A stretch of 15,462 nucleotides of DNA, from the NCBI GenBank assembly GCA_955652845.1, contig CATPBY010000507.1, positions 1 through 15,462 of the forward strand, written 5' to 3'. This document shows positions 12,424 to 15,462 of this stretch, piece after piece (positions within the stretch are counted from its first letter, which is position 1; the number at the start of each line of letters is the position of its first letter). The position numbers were made by a program, and so were the translations under genes. The DNA is from an uncultured Terriglobales bacterium. Lineage in GTDB: Bacteria > Acidobacteriota > Terriglobia > Terriglobales > Acidobacteriaceae. Below the pieces are notes generated by a model, which worked only from the letters and a program-made list of their open reading frames with translations, was not told the DNA's origin and ran no database searches.

Positions 12424-13176
12424 ATGGCGATTGTTTGCAAATCGGCGGCGGAGATTGAAAAGATGCGGCGCAGCGGCCGCGTGGTTCGTGAAGTGCTCGA
12501 CCAGTTGCGTACGCTGGTAGCGCCGGGCGTCACCACCATGGATCTGGAACGTACCGCCGAGCAGAAGATAAAGGATCTGGGCGCGACGCCGGCGTTCAAG
12601 GGATATTACGATTATCCCTGTGTGCTGTGCACCTCGATCAATGAAGAGATTGTTCACGGCATCCCTTCTGAGAAAAGGGTGCTGAAGGCAGGCGATATCG
12701 TTTCCATCGATTGCGGCGCGGTCATGGACGGATACTACGGAGACGCTGCCATCACGGTTGCGGTGGATGGTTCGATCACGCCGGAGCTGAGCAAGCTGCT
12801 CGAAGTGACAGAAGCTTCGCTGTACCGCGCAATCGAGGCGGCGCGCATTGGAAATGCAGTAGGCGATGTAGGCGCGGCGGTGCAGGAGTTTGTCGAGGCC
12901 AATGGTTTCAGCGTGGTTCGCGAATTCGTTGGCCACGGCATCGGCACCCATTTGCACGAAGAGCCGCAAGTGCCAAATTTTGGAACGCGCGGGCATGGCG
13001 CCCGGCTGCGGGATGGCATGGTCCTGGCAATCGAGCCCATGGTAAATTCCGGCAAACCGGGAACCCGCGTGCTCGAAGACAAATGGACCGCCGTCACCGC
13101 CGATGGCAGCTACAGCGCTCACTTCGAACATTGCGTAGCGGTAACCAAAGACGGCCCGGTGATTTTGACGCAGTGA
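12424..13176 (+). CDS. map: Methionine aminopeptidase, type I
   Basis: This cytosolic metallo-enzyme removes the initiator methionine from new proteins after deformylation. The metal ligands of the pita-bread fold are all present: Asp96, Asp107, His171, Glu204 and Glu235. His79 and His178 match the substrate-binding histidines. The sequence lacks the N-terminal zinc-finger or SH3 extension found in some variants and has no type II insert; 250 residues fits subtype Ia. The ATG lies 3 bases after the adk stop with only a weak ribosome site, so coupling is likely. Confidence 0.98.
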   Translation: MAIVCKSAAEIEKMRRSGRVVREVLDQLRTLVAPGVTTMDLERTAEQKIKDLGATPAFKGYYDYPCVLCTSINEEIVHGIPSEKRVLKAGDIVSIDCGAVMDGYYGDAAITVAVDGSITPELSKLLEVTEASLYRAIEAARIGNAVGDVGAAVQEFVEANGFSVVREFVGHGIGTHLHEEPQVPNFGTRGHGARLRDGMVLAIEPMVNSGKPGTRVLEDKWTAVTADGSYSAHFEHCVAVTKDGPVILTQ

Positions 13177-13198
13177 AACTCTTTGCTGTTACCTCTTT

Positions 13199-13242
13199 GC
13201 CTTTAGCGAAAGGCGAATAGCTAAGAGCCAGAAGCGTGGTTT
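13199..13242 (+). repeat. Hairpin and heptad remnant before infA
   Basis: GCCTTT (13199-13204) and AAAGGC (13209-13214) form a perfect 6-bp stem with loop AGCG. The heptad AAGAGCC (13223-13229) and a GTGGTTTT segment follow, reminiscent of the GATTTT tail at other genes. Here, however, a real Shine-Dalgarno site (AAGGAG 13244-13249) is interposed before the ATG at 13253. Confidence 0.6.
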
Positions 13243-13252
13243 TAAGGAGTCA

Positions 13253-13471
13253 ATGAGTAAAGAAGACGCGATTGAAGTGATGGCGACGGTGGTCGAACCG
13301 CTGCCCAATGCCATGTTCAAAGTAGAACTGGAAAACAAGCACCAGGTGCTGGCGCACGTTTCCGGCAAGATGCGAAAGAATTTTATCCGCATTCTACCCG
13401 GCGACAAGGTCGCGGTTGAACTTTCGCCATACGACCTGAACCGTGGCCGCATCGTGTACCGCTACAAATAA
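13253..13471 (+). CDS. infA: Translation initiation factor IF-1
   Basis: IF-1 is a one-domain OB-fold factor that binds the 30S A site and assists IF-2 and IF-3. The 72-residue product is exactly the usual length: SKEDAIEVMATVVEPLPNAMFKVEL, then VLAHVSGKMRKNFIRILPGDKVAVELSPYDLNRGRIVYRYK. AAGGAG at 13244-13249 gives a strong ribosome site with short (3-base) spacing. It lies between map and rpmJ, as in Gram-positive and many soil bacteria. Confidence 0.99.
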   Translation: MSKEDAIEVMATVVEPLPNAMFKVELENKHQVLAHVSGKMRKNFIRILPGDKVAVELSPYDLNRGRIVYRYK

Positions 13472-13485
13472 AACAATTTGCGCAG

Positions 13486-13524
13486 GGACAGCCGCCCTCG
13501 GCTGTCCGCCCGGGCGCAGCCCGG
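13486..13524 (+). repeat. Two adjacent GC-rich hairpins between infA and rpmJ
   Basis: GGACAGCCG (13486-13494) and CGGCTGTCC (13499-13507) make a perfect 9-bp stem with loop CCCT. Two bases later CCGGGC (13510-13515) and GCCCGG (13519-13524) make a 6-bp stem with loop GCA. There is no U-tract after either, so termination by the intrinsic route is unlikely; an RNase-blocking or pausing role is possible. The pair occupies more than half of the 69-bp spacer. Confidence 0.75.
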
Positions 13525-13540
13525 CAGGAAATCGACATTT

Positions 13541-13654
13541 ATGAAAGTAAGAGCATCAGTCAAAAAGATTTGCGACAAGTGCAAGGTCATCCACCGCAAA
13601 GGTGTGGTGCGCGTGATCTGCGTGAATTCGAAACACAAGCAGCGTCAGGGCTAG
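13541..13654 (+). CDS. rpmJ: 50S ribosomal protein L36, zinc type
   Basis: L36 is the smallest large-subunit protein and stabilises 23S rRNA near the base of the L7/L12 stalk. The 37-residue product begins MKVRASVKKICDKCKVIHRK and ends in HKQRQG, the usual form. The zinc ligands Cys11, Cys14, Cys27 and His32 are intact. AGGA about 11 bases upstream is a modest ribosome site. It lies between infA and rpsM as expected. Confidence 0.97.
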   Translation: MKVRASVKKICDKCKVIHRKGVVRVICVNSKHKQRQG

Positions 13655-13677
13655 AAACTAAAAGACCAAGGAGCACC

Positions 13678-14064
13678 ATGGCACGCATTGCAGGCGTCGA
13701 CCTTCCGCGCGGTAAGCATGTAAATATCGCGCTGACCTACATCTACGGCATCGGACACCCACGCGCCGCCCGTATTCTGGGCGCGGCCAACGTGGACCCG
13801 ATGAAAAAGGTCCAGGATCTGGGTGAGGACGAAGTGAACCGCATCCGCCAGGTCATTGAAGGCGAAGGCATGGTGGAAGGCGATCTGCGCAAGGAAGTTT
13901 CGATGAACATCAAGCGGCTCATCGAAATCGGCTCTTATCGCGGATACCGCCATCGCCGCAACCTCCCCGTCCGCGGACAGCGGACTCACACCAACGCGCG
14001 CACCCGCAAAGGTCCGCGCAAAGGAACAGTCGCCCAGAAAAAGAAGGCGACGGCAAAGACATAA
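13678..14064 (+). CDS. rpsM: 30S ribosomal protein S13
   Basis: S13 in the 30S head makes the B1 bridges with L5 and L31 and contacts P-site tRNA. The start at 13678 follows AAGGAG (13668-13673) and gives the family N-terminus ARIAGVDLPRGKHVNIALTYIYGIG; the frame is open further upstream but that part overlaps rpmJ. The helix-turn region includes IRQVIEGEGMVEGDLRKEVSMNIKRLIEIGSYRG. The basic C-terminal tail is GQRTHTNARTRKGPRKGT plus a few lysines. The product is 128 residues. Confidence 0.98.
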   Translation: MARIAGVDLPRGKHVNIALTYIYGIGHPRAARILGAANVDPMKKVQDLGEDEVNRIRQVIEGEGMVEGDLRKEVSMNIKRLIEIGSYRGYRHRRNLPVRGQRTHTNARTRKGPRKGTVAQKKKATAKT

Positions 14065-14070
14065 ACCGCC

Positions 14071-14147
14071 CTTGGCTATTAGCTCTCAGCCGTTGGCTTA
14101 ACCGCCGCGGTTCAAGCTAGTGGCTAAGAGCTAAAGGCTGAGATTCT
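14071..14147 (+). repeat. Long near-perfect hairpin of opposed heptads before rpsK
   Basis: Reverse units (CTTGGCT 14071, ATTAGCT 14078, CTCAGCC 14085, GTTGGCT 14092) face forward units (AGTGGCT 14119, AAGAGCT 14126, AAAGGCT 14133-14139), then GAGATTCT and the rpsK ATG. Positions 14079-14099 pair with 14114-14134 at 20 of 21 places, three of them G-U. The stem continues with AACCG (14100-14104) against CGGTT (14108-14112), with C14113 bulged and a three-base loop. No Shine-Dalgarno site is evident downstream of the stem. Confidence 0.88.
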
Positions 14148-14585
14148 ATGGCAAAACCAGCAGCGGCAGGCGCAACCGGCGCAGCGGCGCCGGAGAAAAA
14201 AGGCAAGAAAAAGACCTTCAAGAAGAAGGAGCGCAAGCACGTCACTCATGGCGTGGCGCACATCCAGGCTTCGTTCAACAACACCATTGTGACCATCTCA
14301 GACCAGGCGGGGAATGTTCTGTCCTGGAAGAGTTCGGGTTCGCTGGGTTTCCGCGGATCGCGCAAAGGTACGCCCTTCGCCGCCCAACAGGCCGCTATGA
14401 ACGCGGCCAACATGGCGCGCGACCACGGCGTGCGCAGCGTCGAGGTACGTGTCAGCGGCCCAGGCTCGGGGCGCGAATCCGCCATCCGCGCGCTGGCTGC
14501 CGCCGGCATCGAAGTCCGCAATATTAAAGATGCAACCCCAATTCCGCATAACGGCTGCCGTCCGCCGAAGCGGAGAAGGGTGTAG
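14148..14585 (+). CDS. rpsK: 30S ribosomal protein S11 with Ala/Lys N-terminal extension
   Basis: S11 lies on the 30S platform next to the E site. The core starts at about residue 30 (KHVTHGVAHIQASFNNTIVTISDQAGN) and contains SSGSLGFRGSRKGTPFAAQQAA, VRVSGPGSGRESAIRALAAAG and the ending PIPHNGCRPPKRRRV. The Asn-Gly in IPHNG is the motif known to form isoaspartate in E. coli S11. The first 30 residues are an alanine-rich then lysine-rich extension beyond the usual short N-terminus. Confidence 0.98.
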   Translation: MAKPAAAGATGAAAPEKKGKKKTFKKKERKHVTHGVAHIQASFNNTIVTISDQAGNVLSWKSSGSLGFRGSRKGTPFAAQQAAMNAANMARDHGVRSVEVRVSGPGSGRESAIRALAAAGIEVRNIKDATPIPHNGCRPPKRRRV

Positions 14586-14588
14586 AAC

Positions 14589-14677
14589 TGGCTTTTCGCT
14601 GTTGGCTGGAAACAACGGCTAATGGCTAAGAGCATAAGAGCTTAAAAGCCAAACGGCTGATTTTCGTCCGGGACGAA
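14589..14677 (+). repeat. Heptad/octad element with GATTTT tail and terminal hairpin before rpsD
   Basis: TGGCTTTT (14589-14596) is complementary to AAAAGCCA (14644-14651), and inside it GCTGTTG (14598-14604) pairs with CAACGGC (14613-14619). Heptads AACGGCT (14614), AATGGCT (14621) and AAGAGCA (14628) are followed by three 8-base versions (14635-14658), then GATTTT (14659-14664). Here the tail is not against a start codon. A separate hairpin, TTCGTC (14663-14668) with GACGAA (14672-14677), comes next and the rpsD start is a further 46 bases on. The rest of the 138-bp spacer holds only the rpsD ribosome site. Confidence 0.8.
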
Positions 14678-14723
14678 GGGTGAAGCCAAACCTGTAAACC
14701 GGTCATCTACAAGGAGAAGAAAC

Positions 14724-15353
14724 TTGGCACGTTACACTGATCCCGTCTGCCGCCTCTGCCGCCGCGAGGGCATGAAGCTGTTCCTCAAAGGCACCAAGTG
14801 CTTCAGCGATAAATGTCCCATCGAGAAGCGTAACTTTGCTCCCGGCCAGCATGGCAAGGACCGCAAAGCAAAGATAGTCGGCTATGGTCTGCAACTGCGT
14901 GAAAAACAGAAAACCAAGCGCATGTATTTCACTCAGGAAGGACAGTTCCGTAACTACTTTGAGAAGGCCGCGCGCACCAAGGGTGTGACCGGCGAGATCC
15001 TGTTGCAGCAACTGGAGCGACGTCTCGACAACGTGGTTTATCGGTTGGGCTTCGGTGTTTCCCGCCGGCAGGCTCGCCAGCTGGTGCGCCACGGTCACGT
15101 TCAGGTGGACGGCCGCAAGGTCAACATCCCGTCTTATGCGGTAAGCGTGGGCGAAGAAATCGCAGTTCGCGAAGGCAGCCGCAAACTGCCCATCCTCGAA
15201 ATAGCGAAAGACTTAGCCAGCCATCAGAATTCGCCAACCTGGCTGGAGATTGATCGCGACAACTACAAGGGCAGCGTTTTAGCGCTGCCCAAGCGGCAGG
15301 ATATCAATCTCCCGGTGAACGAGCAGCTGATTGTGGAGCTTTACAGTAAGTAA
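14724..15353 (+). CDS. rpsD: 30S ribosomal protein S4, zinc-containing, TTG start
   Basis: S4 nucleates 16S 5'-domain assembly and in E. coli represses the alpha operon. AAGGAG at 14711-14716, 7 bases upstream of the TTG, supports this start, and the second codon begins the family N-terminus ARYTDPVCRLCRREG. Cys9, Cys12, Cys26 and Cys31 form the zinc knuckle of C+ S4 proteins, which E. coli lacks. The S4 RNA-binding domain follows (RRLDNVVYRLGFGVSRRQARQLVRHGHVQVDGRKVNIPS). The ending INLPVNEQLIVELYSK is standard, and the length is 209 residues. Confidence 0.98.
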   Translation: MARYTDPVCRLCRREGMKLFLKGTKCFSDKCPIEKRNFAPGQHGKDRKAKIVGYGLQLREKQKTKRMYFTQEGQFRNYFEKAARTKGVTGEILLQQLERRLDNVVYRLGFGVSRRQARQLVRHGHVQVDGRKVNIPSYAVSVGEEIAVREGSRKLPILEIAKDLASHQNSPTWLEIDRDNYKGSVLALPKRQDINLPVNEQLIVELYSK

Positions 15354-15462
15354 AAAGCTTGAATCACGTTATAGGTTTTTCGGTCCAATATTTCGAGCCA
15401 GATCAGCCTGTGGCTGGCGTTTGACGTGAACGTTCTTCGTTGAACTCGCTTTGAAGAACCTG
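15354..15462 (+). other. Spacer after rpsD with two possible stems
   Basis: No gene begins in these 109 bases; rpoA is the expected next gene. CAGCC (15404-15408) and GGCTG (15412-15416) can pair across TGT, and GTTCTTC (15432-15438) is a perfect complement of GAAGAAC (15453-15459) with a 14-base loop. Neither is followed by a U-run within the window. No promoter could be defended. The composition is AT-richer than the genes. Confidence 0.45.

Noticed and set aside
13486..13507. Intrinsic terminator between infA and rpmJ
   Set aside because: The stem is strong but the following bases are GC-rich with no U-tract, and the operon clearly continues.
13570..13677. Upstream extension of the rpsM frame
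   Set aside because: It overlaps rpmJ in another frame. AAGGAG and the S13 N-terminus support 13678.
14071..14664. CRISPR-like array
   Set aside because: Units are 7-8 bases, degenerate and without spacers. They are short tandem repeats, not CRISPR repeats.
15359..15395. A promoter for rpoA in the AT-rich spacer
   Set aside because: TTGAAT and AATATT-like hexamers exist but their spacing (about 22 bases) does not fit a sigma-70 promoter.

Overview
The window is one uninterrupted stretch of the bacterial S10-spc-alpha ribosomal protein cluster. Every gene reads on the + strand. The order is rplC, rplD, rplW, rplB, rpsS, rplV, rpsC, rplP, rpmC, rpsQ (S10 part), rplN, rplX, rplE, rpsN, rpsH, rplF, rplR, rpsE, rpmD, rplO, secY, adk, map, infA, rpmJ (spc part), and rpsM, rpsK, rpsD (start of the alpha part). 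The expected upstream genes (rpsJ side) and downstream genes (rpoA, rplQ) lie outside the window. All 28 genes look intact. The GC-rich coding sequence, the adk-map-infA-rpmJ order after secY, zinc-type S14 and S4, and repeat-rich spacers suggest an acidobacterium or a similar soil bacterium. That assignment is inference; no 16S or database match was possible.

The genes work as one unit. They supply large- and small-subunit proteins (including the tunnel proteins L4, L22, L23 and L29, and the early assembly proteins L2, L3, L24 and S4), initiation factor IF-1, the SecY translocon, methionine aminopeptidase and adenylate kinase. Several proteins carry low-complexity or charged extensions (L4, S19, L22, S17, L5, S11). 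S14, L24, L36 and S4 all keep zinc-ribbon cysteines. SecY has a long periplasmic loop before its last membrane helix. Adk has a mixed ligand set in its LID domain.

The unusual part is between the genes. Tight S10/spc operons normally have spacers of a few bases, but here many are 50-140 bp. Two kinds of repeat fill them. The first is arrays of a degenerate 7-base unit (about RAGAGCT), often preceded by the same unit in reverse orientation so that the spacer can fold into a hairpin. These arrays frequently end in a fixed tail (about GATTTT) directly against the ATG of the next gene. They precede rplB, rpsS, rplP, rplF, rplO and rpsK, with variants before rplV, rpsN, infA and rpsD. Related 7- or 8-base arrays of other sequence precede rpmC, rplR and rpsE. 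Genes behind the RAGAGCT-GATTTT arrays lack a good Shine-Dalgarno site, while rplN, rpsH, infA, rpsM and rpsD have one. The second kind is compact GC-rich hairpins (rplN-rplX, rplE leader, rpsN-rpsH, rpsE-rpmD, infA-rpmJ). None has a U-tract, so none looks like an intrinsic terminator. No tRNA, CRISPR array, transposase, origin or convincing promoter was seen, and no stretch over 300 bases lacks a gene.
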